Assembly: GCA_900318495.1 (NCBI GenBank)
Contig: ONLA01000006.1
Span: forward strand, 1-34,260
DNA length: 34,260 nucleotides
Origin: an uncultured Eubacteriales bacterium
GTDB lineage: Bacteria; Bacillota; Clostridia; Oscillospirales; Acutalibacteraceae
Direction of reading: 5' to 3'
The notes under the pieces are model-generated. The model saw only the letters and a list, made by a program, of their open reading frames with translations, did no database searches and was not told the DNA's origin. This document shows, in pieces, positions 15,933-23,973 of the stretch. The position numbers and the translations under genes are program-made. The stretch's first letter is position 1. Every line of letters starts with the position of its first letter.

Positions 15933-18362
15933 ATGAGTATAAGAATCGCTCTGGCAGGAAACCCAAACTGCGGAAAAACCACGCTTTTTAACGCGCTCAC
16001 CGGTTCAAACCAGTTTGTAGGCAACTGGCCGGGAGTAACCGTTGAAAAAAAGGAAGGCAAGCTTAAAAAACACGACGACGTAATTATTACCGACTTGCCC
16101 GGTATCTATTCGCTGTCGCCGTACACCCTCGAGGAGGTTGTAGCGCGAAATTACCTTATTGACGAGCGCCCCGACGCAATCCTGAATCTGGTAGACGGCA
16201 CAAACCTTGAACGCAACCTTTACCTTACAACACAGCTTACCGAGCTTGGTATCCCGGTGGTTGTGGCGGTAAATATGATTGATGTTGTTGAGAAAAACGG
16301 CGACAAAATCAACACGGATGAGCTTGCGCGTCAGCTCGGCTGCAAGGTTGTTTCAATTTCGGCGTTAAAAAGCAAGGGAATAACCGAAGCCGCCGAAGCC
16401 GCGATTGAAGCCGCAAAAGCCGAAAAAACCGTTCCTCAGCACAGCTTCAGCGGCGTTGTTGAACACGCGCTGGCTCACATCGAGGAGGCTGTGCTCCACG
16501 ATATGCCCGAGGAGCGGCAGCGCTGGTATTCAATCAAGATTTTCGAGCGCGACGAAAAGGTGCTCGAGAAAATGAACATCCAAAAGGATAAGCTCGACCA
16601 TATAGAAAAGGACATTCAGCGCGCCGAAGCCGAGCTTGACGACGACGCCGAAAGCATAATCACAAACGAGCGCTACATCTACATAGCTTCAATAATCAAG
16701 GGCTGTTACAAAAAGAAAAGTCAGGGCAGTATGTCCACCTCGGACAAAATCGACCGTGTGGTAACAAACCGCTGGCTTGCGCTCCCGATTTTCGCGCTGG
16801 TAATGTGCATAGTTTATTATGTTTCAATTGTCACGGTTGGAACAGCGTTTACCGATTGGGTTAACGACGGAGTGTTCGGCGACGGCTTCCATCTTTTCAC
16901 AATCGGCGACGCGGAATACGACAATGACAATGAAAAATACGGCGAAGAACACTTTTTTAATCAGGCGGAAATCGGCGATATGCTGAAGCAGGCGGCTGAA
17001 AAGGAAAAGGAAACAACTCACGGTCAAACCACCGCGGCAAAGACCCTTTACGAGGACTTCACCGCAAAGGAACCGAGCTTCGGCGATTTTTGCGAGCATT
17101 ACGAGATGTATGGCTCGGCTGTTGACAGCTTCGGCTTTAACTTTACCGGAAAGGTTGACGCTATCATTGAGGAAGCTCCCGACCCTGCCGAATACGGAAT
17201 TTGGGTTCCGGGAATACCGGCGCTTATTTCGGACGGACTTGACAGCATAAACTGCGCCGAATGGCTTAAAAGCCTGATTCTTGACGGAATTGTTGCCGGC
17301 GTTGGCGCGGTGCTGGGCTTCCTGCCGCAAATGCTGGTGCTGTTTATCTTCCTCGCGTTCCTCGAAAGCTGCGGATATATGGCGCGTATCGCGTTTGTAA
17401 TGGACAGAATCTTCCGCAAGTTCGGGCTTTCGGGCAAGTCGTTTATCCCTATGCTGATCGGCACGGGCTGCGGCGTTCCCGGAGTAATGGCGTCGCGTAC
17501 AATCGAAAACGAGCGCGACCGCCGTATGACAATTATGACAACAACCTTTATTCCCTGCGGAGCAAAGCTTCCGATTATCTCGATGATTGCCACCGCGCTT
17601 TTCGGCGGCACATGGTGGATTGCTCCCAGCGCGTACTTCCTCGGAATGACGGCGATTGTTATTTCGGGCATTATGCTCAAAAAAACAAAGATGTTCGCGG
17701 GCGACCCGGCTCCCTTTGTAATGGAGCTTCCGGCGTATCATCTTCCCACAGTAGGCAACGTTCTGCGATCAATGTGGGAGCGCGGCTGGTCGTTTATCAA
17801 AAAAGCCGGAACAATCATCCTCCTTTCGTCGGTGCTCATCTGGGCAGGCTCAACCTTCGGCTGGGTTAACGGCGTGTTCGGGTTCTATGCCGGACTCAAC
17901 CTCGAGGACAGTATTCTCGGCGCAATCGGCAACGCGATCAAATGGATTTTCGCGCCCCTCGGCTTTGGCAATTCCACGGCTACAATCGCGACAATTATGG
18001 GACTTGTGGCAAAGGAAGAGGTTGTCGGCGTGTTCGGAGTGCTCGACTTTGTAAGTATGACAAAGCTTGCGGCGTACTCATTCCTTGCGTTTAACCTGCT
18101 TTGCGCGCCCTGCTTCGCGGCAATCGGCGCAATCAAAAGGGAAATGAACTCCGCAAAGTGGACGCTGTTCGCAATCGGCTACCAGTGTGTGCTCGCTTAC
18201 GCGGTATCCCTCGTGATCTATCAGGTGGGTTCGGTGTTCACGGGAAACCTGAATGTAATCGGACTGATTTTCGCAATTGCAATCATCGCTTTTGTTATTT
18301 ATATGCTTGCAAGACCATACAAGGAATCAACAACATTAAAGGTAAATGTAAAGACAAAATAA
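15933..18362 (+). CDS. feoB: Ferrous iron transport protein FeoB
   Basis: The 809-residue protein imports Fe(II) through the inner membrane. An N-terminal G domain carries GNPNCGKT (9-16), DLPG (54-57) and NMID (114-117); a helical guanine-dissociation-inhibitor-like region follows to about 265, then the membrane domain with Gate segments. The motif GCGVPG (512-517) is at the site of the usual GCNVPA transport motif. Between the first membrane helix (about 281-303) and the next (about 450-478) lies an acidic loop of some 140 residues, longer than in enteric FeoB. The AGGAGG site is 11 bases before ATG 15933. It is followed by a Cys-rich small membrane protein typical of this operon. Confidence 0.96.
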   Translation: MSIRIALAGNPNCGKTTLFNALTGSNQFVGNWPGVTVEKKEGKLKKHDDVIITDLPGIYSLSPYTLEEVVARNYLIDERPDAILNLVDGTNLERNLYLTTQLTELGIPVVVAVNMIDVVEKNGDKINTDELARQLGCKVVSISALKSKGITEAAEAAIEAAKAEKTVPQHSFSGVVEHALAHIEEAVLHDMPEERQRWYSIKIFERDEKVLEKMNIQKDKLDHIEKDIQRAEAELDDDAESIITNERYIYIASIIKGCYKKKSQGSMSTSDKIDRVVTNRWLALPIFALVMCIVYYVSIVTVGTAFTDWVNDGVFGDGFHLFTIGDAEYDNDNEKYGEEHFFNQAEIGDMLKQAAEKEKETTHGQTTAAKTLYEDFTAKEPSFGDFCEHYEMYGSAVDSFGFNFTGKVDAIIEEAPDPAEYGIWVPGIPALISDGLDSINCAEWLKSLILDGIVAGVGAVLGFLPQMLVLFIFLAFLESCGYMARIAFVMDRIFRKFGLSGKSFIPMLIGTGCGVPGVMASRTIENERDRRMTIMTTTFIPCGAKLPIISMIATALFGGTWWIAPSAYFLGMTAIVISGIMLKKTKMFAGDPAPFVMELPAYHLPTVGNVLRSMWERGWSFIKKAGTIILLSSVLIWAGSTFGWVNGVFGFYAGLNLEDSILGAIGNAIKWIFAPLGFGNSTATIATIMGLVAKEEVVGVFGVLDFVSMTKLAAYSFLAFNLLCAPCFAAIGAIKREMNSAKWTLFAIGYQCVLAYAVSLVIYQVGSVFTGNLNVIGLIFAIAIIAFVIYMLARPYKESTTLKVNVKTK

Positions 18363-18378
18363 CTGACGGAGGCTGATT

Positions 18379-18546
18379 ATGGATTGGTTAACCGCAAACC
18401 TCGGCACTATAACAGTAGGGCTGGTTGTGGCGGCAGTTATCGCGCTTATTGTGGTTAATATTCTGCGCAAGCGGAAAAAGGGACAAACCACCTGCGGCTG
18501 CGGCTGCGCCGACTGTCCGATGAAAAACAAGTGCGGAGAAAAATAA
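18379..18546 (+). CDS. FeoB-associated Cys-rich membrane protein
   Basis: A 55-residue protein with one membrane helix (about residues 11-29), a basic stretch RKRKKG and a C-terminal cysteine cluster at positions 39, 41, 43, 46 and 52 (CGCGCADC, then C). This matches the small FeoB-associated Cys-rich family that follows feoB in many Firmicutes; the cysteines probably bind metal near the transporter, but the function is not proven. GGAGG (18368-18372) gives a good ribosome binding site 16 bases after the feoB stop, and a strong terminator follows. Confidence 0.9.
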   Translation: MDWLTANLGTITVGLVVAAVIALIVVNILRKRKKGQTTCGCGCADCPMKNKCGEK

Positions 18547-18562
18547 TATACTATAATTTCAC

Positions 18563-18592
18563 AACGGGACGCGGCTTTTCGCGTCCCGTTTT
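18563..18592 (+). terminator. Strong intrinsic terminator of the feo operon
   Basis: A perfect 11-bp GC-rich stem (18563-18573 with 18580-18590), a 6-base loop and four T residues. Confidence 0.9.
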
Positions 18593-18618
18593 ATACGGTT
18601 AACATTTTGTAACATTTA

Positions 18619-18647
18619 TTGACAATATAATCCATAAAGTGTAATAT
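18619..18647 (+). promoter_or_regulatory. Probable promoter of the FHA-ABC operon
   Basis: A perfect TTGACA (18619-18624) and TAATAT (18642-18647) are 17 bases apart, about 60 bases before the start codon. Confidence 0.6.
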
Positions 18648-18706
18648 ATAACTATTAGTGTACAAATAATTCTCAGAAAATTTGTAAAATATATTGGAGT
18701 TTATTT

Positions 18707-20239
18707 ATGGAAACGGAAAGAACGGTCGGATTCGTTCCGGTTCGGCAGCATAACGCAGCGCTGCTTGTAATAGACAAGCACTGCAAGCCCGCCGTTGTTC
18801 CGCTGAAGGGAGCTATGACCTTCGGGCGCAGGCACAGCGGAAGGCTTTGCGACATTTTGGTCGATTCGGTAATTGTCGGCAGACATCACGGCGAGTTTTT
18901 CTATGACAGCGCTCAGGACGCTTATTTTTATATTGATAACAACAGCTTAAACGGAACCTACATCAACGGCTACAAGCTTGGAAGATACAACGAACGCGGT
19001 TCAAAGGCGTTCCGCCTCAGCGACGGCGACATTCTGCGCGTTGACCGCACAAATCTTAACCGGCCGCATCCCGAAGCGGTAATTATGATATACTGCACCA
19101 CAATCCGCTACGACGAAAAATGGAGGATTGCCGACACCTCGCGTTACGCCAACATCACAATCGGCAGAGGCAGCAACAACGTAATCAGGCTTACCGATAT
19201 GACCGCGTCAAGAAATCACGCGGTGCTGCGCCGCAATAATTCGGCGTGGTTTATTTTTGATAACGGCAGTGTTAACGGCGTCAGCCTTAACGGCCGCGAA
19301 ATCAACGGCAATGCCGCTGTGTTTGACCACGACGTTCTCAAAATCGGCAACACAACCTTAATTTTGTTCGGAAAGCTGCTGATATACAACAATCCCGGCG
19401 AAAGCACCGGCAATCTTTCGGTTCATATCCGAAAAAAGACCGTTGACTTCGGAAGGAAAACCTTGCTTAGAGATATCGACTTTAATGTTGAAAGCGGCGA
19501 TTTTGTACTGATTCTCGGCGGCTCCGGCGCGGGCAAAACCACGCTTGTCAAGGCGATTTTAGGCGACGGCAAGGCTGACGGAAAAATCATTCTTAACGGA
19601 CAGGACTTGTATTCAAACTTTAAAAGTATGAAGTCGCAAATCGGTCTTGTTCCCCAGTTTCTCACGCTGCGCGTTAACGACACCGTAAAAAACACTCTTA
19701 TTGATATTGCCGACATCAAGCTTGACCGCAGAAACTATACAAAGCAGGAAAAGCTTCAAAGAATAGACGAAATAATGAACAAGGTCGGCATCAAAAGCCT
19801 TGAAAACCACCTTATTGCACGGCTAAGCGGAGGACAAAAAAAGAAGGTTTCCGTCGCGTACCAGCTTGTGGGTTTTCAAAAGGTGTTCATCTGTGACGAA
19901 CCCGATTCCGGGCTTGACGCGGCTTCGCGTACCCAGCAGATGGAAATTTTAAAGGAAATATCTCAAAATGATAAAATAGTAATGGTAATCTCCCACGAGC
20001 CTGACGACGCGATTGACCCCGTCACAGGCAGGTCGTTGTTTACAAAGGTAGTTGTTCTTGCCAAAAGCAGCCGCGACGGCGCGGGACACCTCGCGTTTTA
20101 CGGCGGAGTTGAGCAGGCAAAGGAACACTTCGGCGTAAGCAGGCTTCAGGATATAATGAAAGAAATCAACCCTCCCTTTGAAGGCGGCAAGGGCAAAGCC
20201 GATTATTATATTGACAAATATTATTCGCTTGGGAGATAA
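18707..20239 (+). CDS. ABC transporter ATPase with two N-terminal FHA domains
   Basis: A 510-residue fusion. FHA domain 1 (about 30-115) shows FGRR (39-42) and NSLNGTYING (79-88); FHA domain 2 (about 140-222) shows IGRG (152-155), SRNHA (168-172) and NGSVNG (186-191). FHA domains bind phosphothreonine. An ABC ATPase of the ABCG/White type follows (about 238-480) with Walker A GGSGAGKTT (271-279), Q-loop Gln317, signature LSGGQ (373-377), Walker B VFICDEP (393-399) and H-loop His430, so it should be active. In FHA1 the usual Ser of the SxxH motif is replaced (VGRHHG). The next gene, 3 bases on, is its permease. The layout recalls mycobacterial Rv1747, where ATPase and permease are fused to FHA domains. 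The substrate is unknown. Confidence 0.92.
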   Translation: METERTVGFVPVRQHNAALLVIDKHCKPAVVPLKGAMTFGRRHSGRLCDILVDSVIVGRHHGEFFYDSAQDAYFYIDNNSLNGTYINGYKLGRYNERGSKAFRLSDGDILRVDRTNLNRPHPEAVIMIYCTTIRYDEKWRIADTSRYANITIGRGSNNVIRLTDMTASRNHAVLRRNNSAWFIFDNGSVNGVSLNGREINGNAAVFDHDVLKIGNTTLILFGKLLIYNNPGESTGNLSVHIRKKTVDFGRKTLLRDIDFNVESGDFVLILGGSGAGKTTLVKAILGDGKADGKIILNGQDLYSNFKSMKSQIGLVPQFLTLRVNDTVKNTLIDIADIKLDRRNYTKQEKLQRIDEIMNKVGIKSLENHLIARLSGGQKKKVSVAYQLVGFQKVFICDEPDSGLDAASRTQQMEILKEISQNDKIVMVISHEPDDAIDPVTGRSLFTKVVVLAKSSRDGAGHLAFYGGVEQAKEHFGVSRLQDIMKEINPPFEGGKGKADYYIDKYYSLGR

Positions 20240-20242
20240 ATA

Positions 20243-21067
20243 ATGAACGATACCTCTTTTTTAGTGCAGACTCACGTTTATTTTAAAAAGATTTTCCGTA
20301 TTGCAATGCGCGAAAAAGCGTGGAAATATATGATTTTCGCCGCGATTATTTCATTCATAGTCTCAACCATCACGGGCGGCGATATGTTTAAAAACTACGA
20401 TTCTACAAACTCGGGCTTTTTCACGCTTAGCTCGGCGTGCATTTGGATAGGTATTTTTAACTCTATTCAAAGCATCTGCAAGGAACACGAAATCATCCGC
20501 GCGGAATACCGCCAGGGGATGAAAATCTCCGCGTACATCTTTGCCAATATTCAGTGGCAGGCGCTGCTTTGTCTGGTGCAGAGCGTTATGATTTTCGGCA
20601 TTAGCTGTATTTTTATGGATTTCAGCAAATCGGAATACTTAATTGTCAGCCCCTATGTTGAAAACTTTATCACGGTTTATCTGCTTGTTTTCGGCGCCGC
20701 GGTGCTCGGAATTATGGTTTCCTCGCTTTCGGGAACTCCGACAACCGCAATGACAATTATGCCGTTTGTGCTTATCATCCAGCTCATTATGTGCGGCGTG
20801 CTCTTTAAGCTTGAAGGCTTCGCGGACGGAATTTCATACATCACACTCAGCAAATGGGGAATGTCGGCTTTCGGTTCAGTTGCCGATTTAAACAGCTTCG
20901 ATATTGTAATCGGAGACTCGGATTTGGTGGTTCACGCAATCCACAAGGATTCCTATGACCACGAGGTTTCAAGGCTGCTGCTTGCATGGATCTGGATTTT
21001 CGGAATAACCGTTTTTAACGCGGTTGTCAGCATAATAGCTCTAAAGGTTAAGAACCGTGACTCATAA
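20243..21067 (+). CDS. ABC-2-type permease partner of the FHA-ABC ATPase
   Basis: A 274-residue membrane protein with six hydrophobic helices (about 27-45, 58-76, 96-120, 140-162, 168-190 and 243-265), matching the ABC2_membrane half-transporter fold of the ABCG class. A Cys-Lys-Glu-His segment after helix 2 fits the coupling-helix loop, consistent with ATPase contact. It starts 3 bases after the ATPase gene ends, so the two are almost certainly co-translated. Exporters of this class move lipids, glycans or drugs; the cargo cannot be told. Confidence 0.85.
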   Translation: MNDTSFLVQTHVYFKKIFRIAMREKAWKYMIFAAIISFIVSTITGGDMFKNYDSTNSGFFTLSSACIWIGIFNSIQSICKEHEIIRAEYRQGMKISAYIFANIQWQALLCLVQSVMIFGISCIFMDFSKSEYLIVSPYVENFITVYLLVFGAAVLGIMVSSLSGTPTTAMTIMPFVLIIQLIMCGVLFKLEGFADGISYITLSKWGMSAFGSVADLNSFDIVIGDSDLVVHAIHKDSYDHEVSRLLLAWIWIFGITVFNAVVSIIALKVKNRDS

Positions 21068-21091
21068 GTCCGCGGTTTTAAGGTATGAAAA

Positions 21092-21901
21092 ATGGGTAAT
21101 GAAAAGATAAACTCCGTTGAATTTGACTTTGACGTGTTTGTGACCTCGCACAAGGGCAGAGTCAGGGAAAACAACGAGGATAATTTTGCGCTTAACACTA
21201 TTTCAAAAAAGCTTGAATATGAAAACGTAAGCTTCCAAACCGAAATGGCGCAGCCGTTTATCGCGGCGGTGTTTGACGGAATGGGGGGCGAGGAAAAGGG
21301 CGAATACGCGTCGCTTATCGCGGCTGCGGCGGCAAAGGAGCTTTACAGGAAGGTTTGCGAATACTCCGACTGCAAGTTTGACGCGCTTGCCAATAACTAT
21401 GTGACCCTTGCCAACAACAATATCCGTGATTTTATGACGGAAAACCACGCCGCGTCCGGCGGAAGCACAGTAGCGGCGGTAATAGTAAAAAACGGCATAG
21501 CCTATCCCTTTTCGCTCGGCGACAGCCGTATTTATCTGTTGAACAGCGGCGGCTTAACTCAAATTTCGCGCGACCACACCCTTGCCCAAAGAAAATTTGA
21601 GGAAAAAATCTATAGCCGCGAGGAAGCCGACAGAAGCCCAGACAGTCACAAGCTCACGCTTTTTTTGGGCGCGGATTATTACAAGCAGGGACTCGAAGCG
21701 CAAAACTATGAACCGCTGTGCCTCAAAAGCGGCGAAGCCCTGCTTTTGTGCAGCGACGGTCTTTATGACGAGCTGACGCGCGGTGAAATCGAAAGCGTAA
21801 TGCTTGAGCACCCCGGCAACCCGGCGTATGAGCTTGTAAAAGCAGCGTTAAAAAGCGGCGGAGGCGACAATGTAACCTGTGCCGTAATTATAAAAAAATA
21901 A
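21092..21901 (+). CDS. PP2C-family serine/threonine protein phosphatase (PrpC/Stp type)
   Basis: A 269-residue soluble phosphatase. All PP2C motifs are present: RENNEDN (25-31), FDGMGG (61-66), GDSRIYL (143-149), SDGLYD (221-226) and GDNVT (258-262), so the metal ligands Asp30, Asp62, Asp222 and Asp259 are in place. Bacterial PrpC/Stp enzymes reverse Hanks-type kinase phosphorylation. It lies 24 bases after the permease in the same operon as an FHA protein that would read phosphothreonine, but no kinase gene is in the window. PrpC is usually paired with PrkC near rpe/rsgA; here it stands with the transporter instead. Confidence 0.92.
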   Translation: MGNEKINSVEFDFDVFVTSHKGRVRENNEDNFALNTISKKLEYENVSFQTEMAQPFIAAVFDGMGGEEKGEYASLIAAAAAKELYRKVCEYSDCKFDALANNYVTLANNNIRDFMTENHAASGGSTVAAVIVKNGIAYPFSLGDSRIYLLNSGGLTQISRDHTLAQRKFEEKIYSREEADRSPDSHKLTLFLGADYYKQGLEAQNYEPLCLKSGEALLLCSDGLYDELTRGEIESVMLEHPGNPAYELVKAALKSGGGDNVTCAVIIKK

Positions 21902-21915
21902 TTCAGGAGGATAAA

Positions 21916-22131
21916 ATGGATATTTTAGCTATGGCAAAACAGTTCGGAATCACACCCGACCAGGCAGGCGAGGTAGCAAAAATGGCGCTTTCAAACGAAA
22001 GCACCAAGGATATTGTGGCTAAGGTTGCCTCAAAGTTCGGTATGGACGAAAAGCAGGCTGAGGATCTTGTTAACACCGCCAAGGGCGCGGTTGACGGAGG
22101 AATTCTCAACAACATCAAGCTTCCGTTCTGA
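21916..22131 (+). CDS. Small helical protein of unknown function with internal duplication
   Basis: I do not recognise this 71-residue protein. It is predicted largely helical, has no membrane segment and no Cys, and contains two similar halves: residues 9-25 (QFGITPDQAGEVAKMAL) and 40-56 (KFGMDEKQAEDLVNTAK) share the pattern FG-I/M-x3-QA-x2-V/L-x2-A. A perfect AGGAGG ribosome binding site lies just upstream, 14 bases after the PP2C stop, so it belongs to the FHA-ABC operon and could be a regulator or adaptor. That role is inference from position only. Confidence 0.8.
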   Translation: MDILAMAKQFGITPDQAGEVAKMALSNESTKDIVAKVASKFGMDEKQAEDLVNTAKGAVDGGILNNIKLPF

Positions 22132-22153
22132 TTGTCTTTATACAGGTAAAAAC

Positions 22154-22193
22154 AAAACAACCGCCGCGGCAATTAAACCGCGGCGGTTGTTTT
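22154..22193. terminator. Strong bidirectional terminator between convergent operons
   Basis: A perfect 16-bp stem (22154-22169 with 22178-22193) with an 8-base loop carries A-rich and T-rich flanks, so it terminates in both directions: the FHA-ABC operon on plus and the symporter gene on minus. Confidence 0.92.
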
Positions 22194-22207
22194 ATTGCTG
22201 TTAATTA

Positions 22208-23770
22208 TCAGCCTTCAAAATTTCTTACCTCTTCAAATTCATCGGTAATTTCCTTTGAAGGAGCTTCGGTAATAAGCGATACGATAACGTTAACAAGCAT
22301 CGCGAGGATGAAGCCCGGAACAAGCGAATAAAGACCTGTTGCCGCGGCAGGAGTAGCGCCGTTAACAATCGGAATGTATTCCCAAACAATAATTGTCAGC
22401 GCGCCCACGGACATACCCGCAATTGCGCCCGAAAGGTTGGAACGCTTCCAGAACAGAGCCAGCAGCACAACGGGACCGAACGCCGCGCCAAAGCCTGCCC
22501 AGGCGTTACTTACAAGTCCCATAATGCTCGATTCGGGGTCAAGCGCGATAACAAACGCGATAACCGCAACAACTACAACGGCGATTTTGCCGACGAGCAG
22601 AGCGTTCTTTTCGCTTGCTTTTTTGTTGATTGCGCCCTTGTACATATCCTCCGAAACAGCCGAAGCGGTAACAAGAAGCTGGCTGTCAGCGGTGGACATA
22701 ATCGCAGCCAAAATTCCGCAAAGGAAAATACCGCCGATAAATACAAGCACGCCGTTGCCGGTGAATATCTGCTGAATCAGCTTGATAAACGCGGTTTCAC
22801 TGTGCGAACCGTCAAGCACGGGATCAAGACAGGCTCTTGCCACAATACCGATAAAGCACGAAGCGGCAAGCGAGATGATAACCCAGGTAATACCGATTCT
22901 TCTGGACTTTTTAACCTCTTTGTTGCTCTTGATAGCCATAAAGCGGATGATGATGTGGGGCATACCGAAGTAACCGAGTCCCCAGGCAAGGTTAGAAATA
23001 ATCGAAACAGCCGAAACGTTGCTTCCGTCGTCGTTTTTCAGGAAGTTAAGGAAGTTTGCCGGATCCTTAACGCCGTGTTCCATAAGCGCCTGATCAAAGC
23101 CCTTGCCGCCGGTGAGAGTCATATAAGCCACAATCGGCACGGCAAGAATAGCCACAACCATAAGCATACCCTGAATAAAGTCGGTGGTGCAAACAGCCTT
23201 AAAGCCGCCCATAAAGGTGTAAATAAGAATAACAAGCGCCGCAATAGAAAGACCAATCAGGTACGCGGTGCTGTCAAGCTTGCCGCCTTCGTTGTGACCG
23301 AACAGCGTAGCAAACAGCTTTGCTCCCGAAGAAAACGCCGAGGCGGTGTAAACCGCGAAGAAAATAGCGATAATAACAGCGGATACAATTTTGATTATAC
23401 CCTTTTTGTCGCGGTAGCGGTTTTGGAAAAATGTGGGGATGGTAAGCGAGTTGCCGGAAACAATTGTGTATCTTCTCAAACGCGAAGCCACAATGTACCA
23501 GTTGAGGATTGTGCCGATAAGCAGTCCTATGGCAATCCAGATTTCGCCTGTACCCGCAAGGTAAATTGCTCCCGGAAGTCCCATAAGCAGCCAGCCGCTC
23601 ATATCGGAAGCCTGAGCCGAAAGCGCCGCTGTCCAGCCGCCGAGGTTTCTTCCGCCGAGGAAGTAATCCTCGTTGTTTTTGGTTTTCCTTGAGTAGAACA
23701 CGCCGATTAAAATCATCAGCAAAAGGTAAAACGCAAAGGCAACCAAAATAATGATATTGTTTGTACTCAT
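22208..23770 (-). CDS. putP: Sodium/solute symporter, probably sodium/proline PutP
   Basis: A 520-residue secondary transporter of the SSS family with about 13 membrane helices. Features of PutP are seen: YFLGGRNLGGW near residue 35, AQASDMSGWLLMGLPGA near 52, and ISTADSQLLVTAS-type sequence in helix 9 near 358. PutP imports proline with sodium; other SSS members carry pantothenate, sugars or choline, so the substrate is likely but not certain. ATG 23770 has a GGGAGG site (23777-23782) at 6 bases. It is monocistronic, faces a bidirectional terminator at its 3' end and is divergent from alr. Confidence 0.88.
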   Translation of the reverse strand: MSTNNIIILVAFAFYLLLMILIGVFYSRKTKNNEDYFLGGRNLGGWTAALSAQASDMSGWLLMGLPGAIYLAGTGEIWIAIGLLIGTILNWYIVASRLRRYTIVSGNSLTIPTFFQNRYRDKKGIIKIVSAVIIAIFFAVYTASAFSSGAKLFATLFGHNEGGKLDSTAYLIGLSIAALVILIYTFMGGFKAVCTTDFIQGMLMVVAILAVPIVAYMTLTGGKGFDQALMEHGVKDPANFLNFLKNDDGSNVSAVSIISNLAWGLGYFGMPHIIIRFMAIKSNKEVKKSRRIGITWVIISLAASCFIGIVARACLDPVLDGSHSETAFIKLIQQIFTGNGVLVFIGGIFLCGILAAIMSTADSQLLVTASAVSEDMYKGAINKKASEKNALLVGKIAVVVVAVIAFVIALDPESSIMGLVSNAWAGFGAAFGPVVLLALFWKRSNLSGAIAGMSVGALTIIVWEYIPIVNGATPAAATGLYSLVPGFILAMLVNVIVSLITEAPSKEITDEFEEVRNFEG

Positions 23771-23818
23771 TTTTGTCCTCCCAAAATATATTTATATGTC
23801 GGTTTACATACAATTAAT

Positions 23819-23847
23819 ATTTTACCAAATTAAAGCGTAAAAATCAA
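23819..23847 (-). promoter_or_regulatory. Probable promoter of the symporter gene
   Basis: On the minus strand TTGATT (23842-23847) and TAAAAT (23819-23824) are separated by exactly 17 bases, about 50 bases before the start codon. Confidence 0.6.
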
Positions 23848-23904
23848 GCTTTATATTAAAAATTGTCAAAATATGAAAAATAAATGTCAAAATCCGTTCA
23901 ACGG

Positions 23905-23933
23905 TTGATTTACGGACAAAAAAGTAATATAAT
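23905..23933 (+). promoter_or_regulatory. Probable promoter of the alr-polA operon
   Basis: TTGATT (23905-23910) and a perfect TATAAT (23928-23933) are 17 bases apart. A 17-base palindrome (AGTAATAT-A-ATATTACT, 23923-23939) covers the -10 element; it may be an operator or an AT-rich coincidence. Confidence 0.65.
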
Positions 23934-23973
23934 ATTACTATCTATGAAATTCTGTAATACACGAGGTATAGCT

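Noticed and set aside
16824-17741. Open frame of 305 codons opposite feoB
   Set aside because: Antisense shadow of a conserved gene; low-complexity Arg/Asn/His-rich translation without motifs.
18707-21901. FHA-ABC/PP2C cluster as an antiphage defence system
   Set aside because: No nuclease, toxin or other effector; the ABCG-type exporter with phospho-sensing explains the genes.
22802-23692. Long open frame (296 codons) opposite the symporter gene
   Set aside because: It is the antisense shadow of a clear 13-helix transporter, has Arg/Lys/His-rich non-protein-like composition, and no ribosome binding site or family motif.
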